Shown here: one piece after another, positions 33,549 to 42,767 of the stretch
Position numbering within the stretch: position 1 is the stretch's first letter
Layout: every line of letters begins with the position of its first letter
Assembly (NCBI RefSeq): GCF_001927285.1
Contig: NZ_MSIG01000001.1
Coordinates: forward strand, 186,001-250,000
Direction: 5' to 3'
From: Mongoliimonas terrestris
Lineage (GTDB): Bacteria > Pseudomonadota > Alphaproteobacteria > Rhizobiales > Pleomorphomonadaceae
DNA: 64,000 nucleotides
The notes under the pieces: model-generated
The model's input: the letters and a program-made list of their open reading frames with translations, nothing else
Database searches by the model: none
What the model was told of the DNA's origin: nothing
Translations under genes and position numbers: made by a program

Positions 33549-33901
33549 GCGGGGTCGCGCGCCACCACGGGACGGATCTCCACCGCCCCGGAGGCGGCGG
33601 CGGGGTTCAGCGCCGCGAAGGCGAGCGCCGCGTCGAGATCCGGCACGTCGATAATGTAGTAGCCGCCCAGCTGCTCCTTGCTGGCCGCGTAGGGCCCGTC
33701 CTGGATGTCCCGCGCCTCGTCGCGGACCCGCAGCGTCGTGGCCGCATGCGGCGGGTGGAGGGCATTGCCGCCGACGAGCACGCCGGCCTCCACCAGCGCC
33801 CGCGTGTAGGCTCCCCAGAGCTCCCCCTCGGCGGCGGCCCGGACGGCATCCCCGTCGGGGTATTCGGTGGCGGGCGTGTAGTTCAGGATCATGTACTGCA
33901 T
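33545..33901 (-). CDS. DGPF/YCII-related domain protein, ECF42 partner
   Basis: The 118-residue protein opens M-Q-Y-M-I-L-N-Y and contains R-D-I-Q-D-G-P-Y-A-A-S-K-E-Q-L-G-G-Y-Y-I-I-D-V, including the D-G-P-Y/F motif that names the family. DGPF genes sit next to ECF42 sigma factors and are often controlled by them. It overlaps the sigma start by four bases. Its biochemical role is unknown. Confidence 0.92.
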   Translation of the reverse strand: MQYMILNYTPATEYPDGDAVRAAAEGELWGAYTRALVEAGVLVGGNALHPPHAATTLRVRDEARDIQDGPYAASKEQLGGYYIIDVPDLDAALAFAALNPAAASGAVEIRPVVARDPA

Positions 33902-33912
33902 GGTCGCACTCC

Positions 33913-34494
33913 TCAGCGGGCCACGACGGCCGGAAGCAAAGCGGTGGGCACCTTGTCGGCGGTGCACATGTCGTTGTCGGCGGGCCGCACGCCGAAATGC
34001 AGGCCCTCGGCGGAGAGGGCGAGAAGATCGTGATCCTCTCCGCAGACCGCCACCGGACGCCAGGCCGCGCACCCGGCGACGGAGATGTCCGCCTCCAGGT
34101 TCGGCGTCAGCCCGCAGTCGGCCATTCCCATGGCGGCCACGATCTCCGGCGCGCCGGTCAGTAGGGTGACATGCTTCCAGTCCTCGTCGAAGACCGTATG
34201 GAAGGCGCCCGGCACGGTCGCGGACGGAGCCTCGACCCGGTAGGCGCCGCCCGTGCGGAACTGAAAGGTGCGCAGGGTCATGGCCGGGTCGAGCGCGTGG
34301 ACGAACGTGAGGCTCCACCGGCCGTCGCGGAACACGAACTCGCGGGTGCCGAAGCCGCCGTACCATTCCTCCACGGCGGGGCTCGCATAGGTCCCGTGCA
34401 GGGCCTGGAGGGTGGCGCGATCGGCGGAATCCGCCGCCGCCGGGGTCGCCGCAAGGCCCGCGGCAAGGCAGAGAACGAAAAGACGAGGGGACAT
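33913..34494 (-). CDS. Secreted protein of unknown function in the ECF42 operon
   Basis: The start at 34494 has GGAGGA about seven bases upstream and begins a clean signal peptide (M-S-P-R-L-F-V-L-C-L-A-A-G, cleavage after A-A-A-D). The 193-residue product has beta-rich text with many aromatics (V-E-E-W-Y-G-G-F-G-T-R-E-F) and four cysteines in its last third, probably in disulfides. I do not recognise the family. It ends 11 bases before the DGPF gene, so it is likely the first gene of the sigma operon and perhaps its regulated output. Confidence 0.7.
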   Translation of the reverse strand: MSPRLFVLCLAAGLAATPAAADSADRATLQALHGTYASPAVEEWYGGFGTREFVFRDGRWSLTFVHALDPAMTLRTFQFRTGGAYRVEAPSATVPGAFHTVFDEDWKHVTLLTGAPEIVAAMGMADCGLTPNLEADISVAGCAAWRPVAVCGEDHDLLALSAEGLHFGVRPADNDMCTADKVPTALLPAVVAR

Positions 34495-34771
34495 GAGGTT
34501 GGATCCTCCGGTATCCGGCGCCCCCACCGGGCGCCGACATCCCGTTGACGGCTGACGACCGCCCGATTTCTACAGACCCGCGCGCCGACCCATCCTTTTT
34601 CATCCCGCGACGCCGGATCCGACCGGCGCGCGCGGCGCGTCCAGGCCGCTCGCGCGCTACCGTCATTTCGACCGAAAGGGCGGTCGCCAGGAGAGTGCCT
34701 GCGGGCCAGAGCGGGAACAACATGGCGCCCCGACCGTTCGAGAGCCCGTCAGCAGTGTCGAGGAACAGACG

Positions 34772-35974
34772 ATGCGCGTTCGAAATGGTCTGGATGCATC
34801 GGTTTTCATGTGCTTTTCTCACCTTCGGTGGAATTTCGTCTTCCAGAGACCGCACCACATTTTCAGCCGCATCGAAAAGGAAGCGACCGTCTATTTCCTG
34901 GAGGAGCCGATCTACGACGGAGACGCGGCGGCGCCGCGGATCGACGTCACCACGCCGCTGGAGCATGTCACGGTCGTCACCCCGGTGCTGCCGCAGGGCG
35001 CCTCCACCGGCCTCGCCCTTGAGGCGCAGCGCCTGATCCTCTCCGATCTCCTGGCGCGGCATGCCGGCGCGCCGATCGTCTTTTGGTACTACACGCCGAT
35101 GGCGCTGCTCTTCAGCGCGCACCATCCGTGCGATCTCTGCGTCTACGACTGCATGGACGAGCTTCGCGCCTTCCGGGGCGCGTCCGAGCAGCTGGAGCCG
35201 CTGGAGGACGCACTGCTCCGACGCGCCGACGTGGTCTTCACCGGCGGTCGCAGCCTCTTCGAGGCCAAGCGGCGCCTCCACCCGAACGTCCACCTGTTTC
35301 CAAGCAGCGTCGACGCCGGGCACTTCGCGGCGGCACGGCCGGGCGCGGCGGGTGGCCCCCTCGCCGATCCGCCGGACCAGCGTGCCATTCCCCGCCCGCG
35401 CGTCGGCTTCTTCGGCGTGCTCGACGAGCGGTTGGACACCGACCTCGTGGCGGACCTGGCGCGGCGGCGCGCGGACCTTCAGTTCGTCATGCTGGGTCCG
35501 GTGGCGAAGATCGATCCGGCGGACCTGCCGCAGGCGGACAACATCCATTGGCTCGGCATCAAACGCTATGCGGACCTGCCGGCCTACATGGCCCATTGGG
35601 ACGCCGGCTTCATGCCGTTCGCCCGCAACGACGCGACCCGCTTCATCAGCCCGACCAAGACACCGGAATTCCTGGCGGCCGGTCTGCCGGTCGTCTCCAC
35701 GCCGATCCGGGACGTGGTCTCGCCCTATGGCGACGAGAACCTGGTGGCGATCGCCGCGACGGCGGAAGCGTTCGCGGCAGCGCTCGACCGGGTGCTGGCA
35801 GAGCCCCGGGCGGTCCGGCAGGCCCGGGCGGACGCCTTCCTGGCGGGCCTGTCATGGGACCGGACCTGGGCCGAGATGCGGCGCCGGCTCCTCTCTGTCC
35901 AGCCGCTGACGGACGCGGCCGACGGGTTCCTCGAAACGCCGGTCGGGTCGCCGGCCGTGCCGATCGGCTCGTAG
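34772..35974 (+). CDS. Glycosyltransferase, GT-B fold (family 1/4-like)
   Basis: The 400-residue protein starts with F-S-H-L-R-W-N-F-V-F-Q-R-P-H-H, a pattern of GT-B transferases. Its C-terminal half has the nucleotide-sugar region (G-F-F-G-V-L-D-E-R, then L-G-P-V-A-K, then S-P-T-K-T-P-E-F-L-A-A-G-L-P-V-V-S-T). The ATG follows GAGGA. No membrane segment is seen. It likely adds a sugar to a cell-surface glycan and faces a glycoside hydrolase gene, 47 bases away. Confidence 0.87.
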   Translation: MRVRNGLDASVFMCFSHLRWNFVFQRPHHIFSRIEKEATVYFLEEPIYDGDAAAPRIDVTTPLEHVTVVTPVLPQGASTGLALEAQRLILSDLLARHAGAPIVFWYYTPMALLFSAHHPCDLCVYDCMDELRAFRGASEQLEPLEDALLRRADVVFTGGRSLFEAKRRLHPNVHLFPSSVDAGHFAAARPGAAGGPLADPPDQRAIPRPRVGFFGVLDERLDTDLVADLARRRADLQFVMLGPVAKIDPADLPQADNIHWLGIKRYADLPAYMAHWDAGFMPFARNDATRFISPTKTPEFLAAGLPVVSTPIRDVVSPYGDENLVAIAATAEAFAAALDRVLAEPRAVRQARADAFLAGLSWDRTWAEMRRRLLSVQPLTDAADGFLETPVGSPAVPIGS

Positions 35975-36021
35975 CGGCGCCAAGACGCCGTCGACCGGCC
36001 GCGTCGGCGGAAACAGCCCCG

Positions 36022-37434
36022 TCAGGGCAGGCGCGCCACGGCGGCCGCAAGATCGGTCCGCAGGCCCGCAAGCACGACGGTCAGTCCGTCCGGTCCGGCC
36101 GTGACGTCGGTCGACGACACCACGACCCCCGCCCGTGTGTCGAACAGCCGGACCCGATAGCGGCCCGGCTCCAAGGTCGGCACGAGCACCTGCGCCTCGA
36201 TCGGCGGGGCGGCGGCGTCAAGCCGTCCGTCCGGGCCGATGGTGTCGCGGCGGATGGCCCAGACCACGGCCTGATGCCGGTCCCCGGTGGCGAAGGCCGC
36301 GACCGCACCCGTGTCCGGCTCGGGGCGATGCACCACCACGCGGCGGAACTGCTGCCAGTCCACCAGGGCGCAGAAGGCGGACAGCACCGCCTGGGCTTGC
36401 CGCATGCCGTCGGTCAGGCGATGGGGGTGCCGGTTCGGCCAACGCATGCCGCCGCCCGCCCCGCCGGCCGCCAGGTGCGCCCATTGCATGTGGCGGAAAT
36501 ACTCGTCGTCGAAGGGCTCGGGCAGCGCCTTCTTCTTGTCCTTGAAGCGGTGGATCGGCCCGTGCTCGGTGTCGAGGAACGGCCGGTCAGGCGGCACCTT
36601 GCCCACGCAGTCGGCGGTGATCGAGCCCATGTCGAGCGCCGGTGCCACCGTGTCGCGCGGGTCGTCGATGGTGCCTTCCCGGTAGATGTGGATGGTCGAA
36701 AAATCGAGATCGGGATGGCGGAAGATGGGATCCTCCAGCGGCATGTGCGGCCGCCACCAGAGCTCCGGCCCGAACAGCGACACGGTCTGCGGGTGGCTGC
36801 GGCCGTAGAGGTCCAGCTCTAGCCGGCGCACATGACCGGAAAGATCGGCGATGAAGGCGGGGAAGACGTCGGCGCTCTCCTCCGCCATGGCCGGGTGGAT
36901 CTCGTTCCAGAGATCCCAGCCGAAGATCGCCCCGCTGCCGCCCCACCGGCGGACGGCGAAGGAGAGCCGGTTCTTGATCGCCGCGCGTGCGCCGGGATCG
37001 ACGAGGAGACGGTGCGGCGAGCGGAGAGGGCCGCCGTTCTCCACGTTGTAGGCATGGTGACGCCAGCGGATCCAGGTCCAGAAGGTGTCGAACGGTGTGA
37101 GGAGGAGCCGGAGTCCGGTGGATTCGGCAAGGCCGACCAGGTCGTCCCAGAAACGGACGACATGCGGGTTGAACCGCCCGACCGGGCTTTCCAGGAGGCG
37201 ATGGCGGGCGTGTGCGCATTCCAGCATCATCCGCACCACGGTCACCCCATGGTGCCGCAACGCGCAAAGGTTCGCGGCCGCGCTCTCCACATCCCGCCGC
37301 CGGTAGAGGCCGGAGAGATCCACCCAGCTGAGGGCGTCGTTGTGGCCGATCGGGACGAAGGGAGCACCGTCTTCGGTTTCGAACGCGGGCACACCCGGCA
37401 CCACGCGCACCCACGGCAACCCTGTCGATGTCAT
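36022..37434 (-). CDS. Glycoside hydrolase, GH5-like (cellulase-type TIM barrel)
   Basis: The 470-residue protein has the GH clan A pattern: V-T-V-V-R-M-M-L-E, W-D-L-W-N-E178 as likely acid/base, and F-L-D-T-E290-H-G-P as likely nucleophile. No signal peptide is evident, so it may act inside the cell or be exported otherwise. The C-terminal 100 residues are beta-rich (E-P-G-R-Y-R-V-R-L-F-D-T). Paired with a convergent glycosyltransferase it suggests remodelling of a surface polysaccharide. Confidence 0.82.
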   Translation of the reverse strand: MTSTGLPWVRVVPGVPAFETEDGAPFVPIGHNDALSWVDLSGLYRRRDVESAAANLCALRHHGVTVVRMMLECAHARHRLLESPVGRFNPHVVRFWDDLVGLAESTGLRLLLTPFDTFWTWIRWRHHAYNVENGGPLRSPHRLLVDPGARAAIKNRLSFAVRRWGGSGAIFGWDLWNEIHPAMAEESADVFPAFIADLSGHVRRLELDLYGRSHPQTVSLFGPELWWRPHMPLEDPIFRHPDLDFSTIHIYREGTIDDPRDTVAPALDMGSITADCVGKVPPDRPFLDTEHGPIHRFKDKKKALPEPFDDEYFRHMQWAHLAAGGAGGGMRWPNRHPHRLTDGMRQAQAVLSAFCALVDWQQFRRVVVHRPEPDTGAVAAFATGDRHQAVVWAIRRDTIGPDGRLDAAAPPIEAQVLVPTLEPGRYRVRLFDTRAGVVVSSTDVTAGPDGLTVVLAGLRTDLAAAVARLP

Positions 37435-37590
37435 CCGGCATCCCCCGCGCGCCACGCGCGCGGTGTCCAACCGCCAAGGCGGTCCGGGTGTTCCGGCGGC
37501 TGCCCGGGGAGGGCCGATCAGGCGGGTGCCTTGCTCGTGCGGCGAGAGCGTTTTCTTGCCGAGCTGACAGGCCCGCCCGGTCGGACGGCC

Positions 37591-37848
37591 CTAGCGGGCG
37601 TCGGCGGAGATCGCCTCGGCCAGTTCGTCCGCGTCGACCTGGAACACCTGCCGCGTCCCGGTCTTCACCGTGACGGCCGGCACATGGATCATGGTGGCGA
37701 CCCGCTGCCAGGCGAGGAAGCTGATGCCCTCGATCTCGGCCTCGTCGATCACCACCCGATAGGTTCCGGCGGCCTGGCGCTCCTCCAGGCCGGACAGCAG
37801 GAAGGGTCGGCGGAAGGTGACCAGGCTTTCGGTGGTGCGCACGGCCAT
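37591..37848 (-). CDS. Small protein of unknown function (85 aa)
   Basis: The soluble 85-residue product reads S-L-V-T-F-R-R-P-F-L-L and G-T-Y-R-V-V-I-D-E-A-E-I-E-G-I-S-F-L-A-W-Q-R-V-A-T. This looks like a compact mostly beta protein, from memory common as a hypothetical protein in alphaproteobacteria. It starts six bases after the stop of the 45-residue gene, so the two are co-transcribed. Function unknown. Confidence 0.7.
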   Translation of the reverse strand: MAVRTTESLVTFRRPFLLSGLEERQAAGTYRVVIDEAEIEGISFLAWQRVATMIHVPAVTVKTGTRQVFQVDADELAEAISADAR

Positions 37849-37854
37849 GGCGGA

Positions 37855-37992
37855 CTACTTCTTGGCCTTCTTGGCGGCAGATGCGGCGGCGGCGTTGATG
37901 CCCTGCACCAGGCCGACCGGCGCAGCGACGGTCTCCTTCTTGGACTTCGGCTTGCGGGTTTCTTTATTGCCGCGCTTCTGTTCCTTGGCCAT
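37855..37992 (-). CDS. Very small Lys-rich protein (45 aa)
   Basis: The ATG at 37992 is preferred because GGTGGAG lies seven bases upstream. The product is rich in Lys, Ala and Arg (M-A-K-E-Q-K-R-G-N-K-E-T-R-K-P-K), likely partly disordered and possibly nucleic-acid- or ribosome-associated. It precedes the 85-residue gene by six bases. The gap upstream is AT-richer and holds no other gene. Confidence 0.65.
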   Translation of the reverse strand: MAKEQKRGNKETRKPKSKKETVAAPVGLVQGINAAAASAAKKAKK

Positions 37993-38255
37993 GATCATCT
38001 CCACCCGTCTCTGCCTCGGCCATCCACATAAACGCGTCAAGACGCAACGCTGAACTCGCGTTTACGACTTGTCGATTTCTGGATTTTCCGGAAAGCACAA
38101 GACTGATAGATGATGACGCGGTAGACAGTTTTCAAGCCTATTCTGATCCTATTCGTGCTTTTATTGAAGCCGGGCGGACAAAATCATCCATGACGACTGG
38201 AGTCCGCGCTACGAGCGGCACGGCGGCGTCCCTGTCCGGTCCGCCGCCGCGGGCT

Positions 38256-40208
38256 CTAGCTGACCTTGCGCAGAAGCACCGGGAACTCGGTCTGGACCTG
38301 CCGGAAGCGCACGCCGAAATGCGTATCGCCGACCCAGATGCATTCGGCGGAAATCTCCCGGCCGTCGAACACGAGGGCGAGGGCCGTCCCGGCCTGGACA
38401 CCCGGAACCTTGGCGACCGCGGCCCCGCCGAGGCTCACATCCTTCACCGACGTGGCGATCCGCCGGCCGCCGATCACCAGCTCCACCGGGTCGCCCACCT
38501 GGTGCCGCACGTGGGACCGCCGCTCCTTCATGTCATGTGAGATGGTGCCGAGGAAGCGATCCGTCCCCTTGGAGAAGGTGCCGAGCACGTCGAACAGCGA
38601 CCGCGACGCGTCGCTCACCCGACGCACCTCCACGCCGGCGCCCCGGACGATCTCGGTCAGGCGGGCGCTGGTCTCGCGCACGCCGTCGGTGCTGTGCGAC
38701 GCCTTCTCGGCGTTCTCGGCGATCTGGGCGGTGGCCTGCTCCTGCTGCGCGATCACCGCGGCGATCTCGCTGTTGAGCGCACTGACGGATTCGACCTCGC
38801 TCACGATCCGACCGATGGAGTCCACCACCGCACCGGTACAGCCGTTGATCTGCTGGAGGAGGTGGTCCACCTCCGCTGTCGCCCGTGCGGTCTCGCCCGC
38901 GAGCGCCTTCACCTCGGCGGCGACGACGGCGAAACCGCGTCCCGCGTCGCCGGCCCGCGAAGCCTCGATGGTGGCGTTCAGACTGAGAAGGTTGGTTTGC
39001 GAAGCGATGCCGCCGATCGCCTCCAGGATGGTCTTGATCTGACCGGCGACGGTGGTCAGCGCCTGCACGTCGCGCTCCGCGGCGGCCGCGCGGTCCGCCG
39101 CGGCCTTTGTGATGCGCCGCGCCTCCTCGGTCTGGCGGGCCACCTGCCGGGTCGAGGTGGAGAGGTGGCCGACCTCGGCGGCGACGGCCCGCACGGTCTC
39201 GGCGGCCGTGATCGACGCGGCCAGTCCGTTCTGCGCCTCCACCTCGGACGCGTTCACCGTCTGGCCGAACGCCTTCGCGCACCCGCCGACCACATGGGCC
39301 TCCCTGTCGAGCACCGTCTTCATGGCGTCGGCGTCCCCGAGAAAATTGATGGCCAGCTGCTCCAGTGTTCCCTTGCGGGCCTCGGCCTCCCGCCGCCCTT
39401 CCTCCACCGCATCGAGGAGACCGGCTCTCTCCCGGGCGTTGGCGGCGAACACCGTCATGGCGGCGGCAAGGTCGCGCATCTCGGCCGTGCGGCCGACCGG
39501 CGGAACGCTGCCGAGGGCCTCGCCGGCCGCAAGCCGCCGCATGGTGGCGGCCACACGGGTGATCGGGCCGATCACGGCCGTCTCCGCCAGGATCACCGTG
39601 CCCACCACCAGGGCGACGATCACGGCGGCAAGGGCCGCCAGCAGGGACAGCGCCCACGGGATGGTGCTCATGGCCTGCGCTTCCGTCTCCGCGTACCAGG
39701 TGCTCGCCAACGCCACCACCTGGTCGACCGCGGCCCGGTGGGTGGCGTAGTGCGCGCTCATCTCCGCATAGGCGGCGTCGGCCGCCGCCCGGTCGTTCGC
39801 CTGCAGCGCCGGGAAGAAGCGCTCGAACGCGAGGGTAAAGAAGCGATCCGCCGGTTCGTGGGCGTCGGCGAGCAGGGTCGCCTTCAGCGTCGGCGTCAAG
39901 GTCGCCTCCTGCCAGACGGCCCGGCGTTCGTCGTAGAGCGCCTTCAGATCCGCCACCCTGTCCTGCCGGACGGCCGCGGACGCGGGGTCGAGCATGGCCT
40001 GGCTCGCCTCCAGATAGGGCTCGATGATGTAGAGCGGCGGCGGCAGGACATCGGCGATGACGTCCTTTCCGGCGATCAGGTTGCCGTAGATGGGTCCGCC
40101 GATCCGCACGTCCTGGATCAGACCATGGCCGAAAGCGATGGCCACCGCCATGACGGCGACAACCACGAAGCCGACCAACCGGGAGTAGACAACAATTCGC
40201 CCGCCCAT
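38256..40208 (-). CDS. Chemoreceptor with C-terminal PilZ domain
   Basis: The 650-residue protein has membrane helices near residues 8-30 and 185-210, with a helical periplasmic domain between. A HAMP-like region and an MCP signalling domain follow (N-L-L-S-L-N-A-T-I-E-A-S-R-A-G). Residues 563-650 are a PilZ domain with the c-di-GMP motifs R-R-S-H-V-R and D-V-S-L-G-G. This would let c-di-GMP feed directly into chemotaxis signalling. A GAGGA ribosome site precedes the ATG. Confidence 0.92.
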   Translation of the reverse strand: MGGRIVVYSRLVGFVVVAVMAVAIAFGHGLIQDVRIGGPIYGNLIAGKDVIADVLPPPLYIIEPYLEASQAMLDPASAAVRQDRVADLKALYDERRAVWQEATLTPTLKATLLADAHEPADRFFTLAFERFFPALQANDRAAADAAYAEMSAHYATHRAAVDQVVALASTWYAETEAQAMSTIPWALSLLAALAAVIVALVVGTVILAETAVIGPITRVAATMRRLAAGEALGSVPPVGRTAEMRDLAAAMTVFAANARERAGLLDAVEEGRREAEARKGTLEQLAINFLGDADAMKTVLDREAHVVGGCAKAFGQTVNASEVEAQNGLAASITAAETVRAVAAEVGHLSTSTRQVARQTEEARRITKAAADRAAAAERDVQALTTVAGQIKTILEAIGGIASQTNLLSLNATIEASRAGDAGRGFAVVAAEVKALAGETARATAEVDHLLQQINGCTGAVVDSIGRIVSEVESVSALNSEIAAVIAQQEQATAQIAENAEKASHSTDGVRETSARLTEIVRGAGVEVRRVSDASRSLFDVLGTFSKGTDRFLGTISHDMKERRSHVRHQVGDPVELVIGGRRIATSVKDVSLGGAAVAKVPGVQAGTALALVFDGREISAECIWVGDTHFGVRFRQVQTEFPVLLRKVS

Positions 40209-40621
40209 TGCATTTCCTCATATTAATTTTTTACATGAGGTGCATGAACGACCTAAGAATAAGTAAATACTACCAACATGCAATCCGCATATATGCATGT
40301 GACTGCAGTCTTTCACGAAGGGCGGATCGATCACGGCCACTTGGGACCACGTCCGTCGCCTGACGAGGGCGCGGAAGGCGTTCGTCGGACCGGTTCGCTC
40401 CTTTTCAAGCGGATCGGCGCGGGCGATTGCGTTGTGCGTCTGCCACCCGCCGGCGGAAGGCTCGATGATCCGGGGCGGCTTGTCGGCTGACGCCCCTGGA
40501 GGCCTTCGTCCGCGCGTTTATCGGCAATGGGATAGGACAAACGGCATCGGCAGTATTAAAACCGTCAAGCTGCGGCCATACCTAGAGGGGCGTCGCAGCT
40601 CAGCATGTGGGGGAGACCGTG
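40209..40621. other. Divergent control region upstream of the coiled-coil operon
   Basis: No gene is supported in these 413 bases. The stretch next to the chemoreceptor is AT-rich. GCATATATGC (40287-40296) is a perfect ten-base palindrome. The last 60 bases before the coiled-coil operon contain TATTAAAA, a possible promoter element, and a strong GGGGGAG ribosome site. Confidence 0.5.
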
Positions 40622-41800
40622 ATGTCGGATGTGATCGTCAAGACGCCGCTTCAGTACCTGGACCGGGCCATGGCGGGCCTCAGGGATCTCGGTCTCGTTC
40701 CGGAGAGGACAGAGGAGACGCCGATCGTCGGCCTCCTGGAGAAGATCACCGATATCGCGCCGGACAAGATCGCCGTGATCACCCGCACCCTGACGCAGAT
40801 GAGCGTCTTCAACGAGGTGGTCCGCGAGCAGATCTCCGAAATGTCGGTCGGCCAGCGTTACGAGGAGATCACGCAGGCGTTCAACTCCATCCGCGACGAT
40901 GCCAAGGGCATGGTCGACCAGCTGGACGACGGCAAGATCGACCTCTTCGAGCGCGCCACCAACACCTGGATGAAGATCTCGCGCGGCGACATCGCCCACC
41001 GGTTCGACGGCATCAAGGACACGTATCTTGCCGTCGCCAAGGACACCAAGGCCAACATCGAGCGCGAGCACGTCATCCTGGAGGCCTACCGGGACTTTCG
41101 CGGCGCCCTGAAGCAGGCGGAGGTCGCCGGCCTGGAGATCCTCGGGGCGGCGGAGAAGAAGCTGGAGGCCGCCAAGGTCGAACTCGGCAAGGCGTCCGAT
41201 GCCGTCACCGCCTATGCGGGCAGCGTCGCCGCGGAGCGCGCCCACCTGGAGCTGGTGCGCGACGAGGTGCTGCGCAAGCTGCAGACCGAGGAGGGCCGCT
41301 ACCAGGTCGCTAAGGATCTCGCCGACAACCTGACCATCGGCTACAACACCTCCGAAGTCATCATGGCTCGCCTGATGCAGACGACCAGCGCCAAGGAGCG
41401 CGTCTACCAGCAGGCCGTGTCCTTCTTCTCCACCAACGAGAGCGTTCTCACCGCCCTCAAGGCCTCGTTCACCGGCCTCTTCGGCCTGCACGAGTCCACC
41501 CAGACGCTCAATGAGATGAAGGAGGGCGTCTCCAAGTCGATCGAGGTCCTGGCCGAGATCGGCGGCAAGGTGCAGGAGGAGGCGCTGAAGGCCGGCTATG
41601 GCCCGACCATCCGCGCCGACGCCGTGAAGAAGCTCGTCGACAGCGTCGTCACCTTCCAGGAGCGGTCCACCGAGATCATCGCCGAGATGCGCGAGCTCGC
41701 CACCAAGAACTCCGACGAGATCCGCTACGCCGTGGAGGACGGCAAGCGCCGCATGGCCCGTCTCGCGGCCGAGGGCAATGCCCTCCTGATCGATGGCTGA
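40622..41800 (+). CDS. Coiled-coil protein of unknown function, first gene of a three-gene unit
   Basis: The ATG at 40622 follows GGGGGAG; an in-frame ATG five codons earlier lacks such spacing. The 392-residue product is almost wholly helical and charged, without signal peptide or membrane helix. It has T-P-L-Q-Y-L-D-R-A near the start, then long heptad-like stretches such as L-E-I-L-G-A-A-E-K-K-L-E-A-A-K-V-E-L-G. From memory, similar proteins are annotated only as cell surface or hypothetical in alphaproteobacteria. Its stop overlaps the next start by eight bases. A cytoplasmic scaffold is one guess. Confidence 0.75.
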   Translation: MSDVIVKTPLQYLDRAMAGLRDLGLVPERTEETPIVGLLEKITDIAPDKIAVITRTLTQMSVFNEVVREQISEMSVGQRYEEITQAFNSIRDDAKGMVDQLDDGKIDLFERATNTWMKISRGDIAHRFDGIKDTYLAVAKDTKANIEREHVILEAYRDFRGALKQAEVAGLEILGAAEKKLEAAKVELGKASDAVTAYAGSVAAERAHLELVRDEVLRKLQTEEGRYQVAKDLADNLTIGYNTSEVIMARLMQTTSAKERVYQQAVSFFSTNESVLTALKASFTGLFGLHESTQTLNEMKEGVSKSIEVLAEIGGKVQEEALKAGYGPTIRADAVKKLVDSVVTFQERSTEIIAEMRELATKNSDEIRYAVEDGKRRMARLAAEGNALLIDG

Positions 41801-42761
41801 CGGGATGACGGCGCCCACGGCGGACGCGGCGGGCACGGCGTCCGAAGGCAAGCTCGACGAGTTGATGCTGGCGATGGACGTGGTCGACACGCTCCGCCAC
41901 CAGGATGGGCTCGTCGCCAAGGAGCTCGGCCAGGATACCCGCGACGCGGCCCTCAAGGCGCGCCTCCGGCAGATCTACGAGGCCCAAGGCCTCGCGGTGA
42001 CCGACCGCATCCTCGACGAGGGGATCCGGGCGCTCCGCGAGAGCCGTTTCACCTACGACCCGCCGAAGCCGAGCTTCGCCCTCACCCTGGCGAAGGCCTG
42101 GGTGAACCGGCGCAAGGTGGCCGGCGCCGTCCTGGTTCTCGTGCTCCTGGTCGGCGGCGTCGCCGGCTGGCAAGCCTGGCGCACGGAGGCCAACCAGGCC
42201 GCCGCGGAGGCGGCGCGTGTTGAGATCGCCGAGACTTTGCCGCAGGCGATCGGAACCGCCGAGGCCCTCCTTCTCGCCGAGGCGCGCGACGAACGCGCCC
42301 GGACCACGGCCGCGGCGGCGATCGCCGACGCGCGGGCCGCCCTGGCGCGGGGCGACGCGCCCGCGACCCGCGCGGCGCTCCAGGCCGTGGAGGCGCTGCG
42401 CCAGCGCCTCGTGCAGACGTACGCGGTGCGCATCGTCTCCCGGCCCGGCGAGAGTTCCGGCGTCTGGCGTGTGCCGGACGTCAACACCAACGCGCGCAAC
42501 TACTACCTCGTGGTGGAGGCGATCGGCCCCGACGGCCGGCCGCTCGCCCTGCCGGTGACGAGCGAGGAGGACGGCAGCACCGCCACCGTCCCGGTGTGGG
42601 GGATCCGGGTCAGCGAGGCGACCTTCGACCGGGTCCGCCGCGACAAGCAGGCGGACGGCATCGTCGACGACGACCTCGTCGGCGAGAAGCCGCGCGGATC
42701 CCTCGACGTGGTCTACAGCATGCCGGTGCTCGGCGGCGCCATCACGGACTGGAAGGAATGA
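41793..42761 (+). CDS. Single-pass membrane protein, DUF6384-like
   Basis: The 322-residue protein begins with a soluble helical region (L-D-E-L-M-L-A-M-D-V-V-D-T-L-R-H-Q), has one membrane helix around residues 110-128 (A-G-A-V-L-V-L-V-L-L-V-G-G-V-A-G), then a coiled coil and a small beta-rich C-terminal domain (R-I-V-S-R-P-G-E-S-S-G-V-W-R). This layout matches my memory of DUF6384 proteins. It would link a cytoplasmic and a periplasmic part of the complex. It overlaps the previous gene and lies six bases before the next. Confidence 0.72.
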   Translation: MADGMTAPTADAAGTASEGKLDELMLAMDVVDTLRHQDGLVAKELGQDTRDAALKARLRQIYEAQGLAVTDRILDEGIRALRESRFTYDPPKPSFALTLAKAWVNRRKVAGAVLVLVLLVGGVAGWQAWRTEANQAAAEAARVEIAETLPQAIGTAEALLLAEARDERARTTAAAAIADARAALARGDAPATRAALQAVEALRQRLVQTYAVRIVSRPGESSGVWRVPDVNTNARNYYLVVEAIGPDGRPLALPVTSEEDGSTATVPVWGIRVSEATFDRVRRDKQADGIVDDDLVGEKPRGSLDVVYSMPVLGGAITDWKE

Positions 42762-42767
42762 CGGTTC

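Noticed and set aside
40278-40490. 70-codon open frame upstream of the coiled-coil operon
   Set aside because: No ribosome site, no recognisable motif, and it covers an AT-rich control region.
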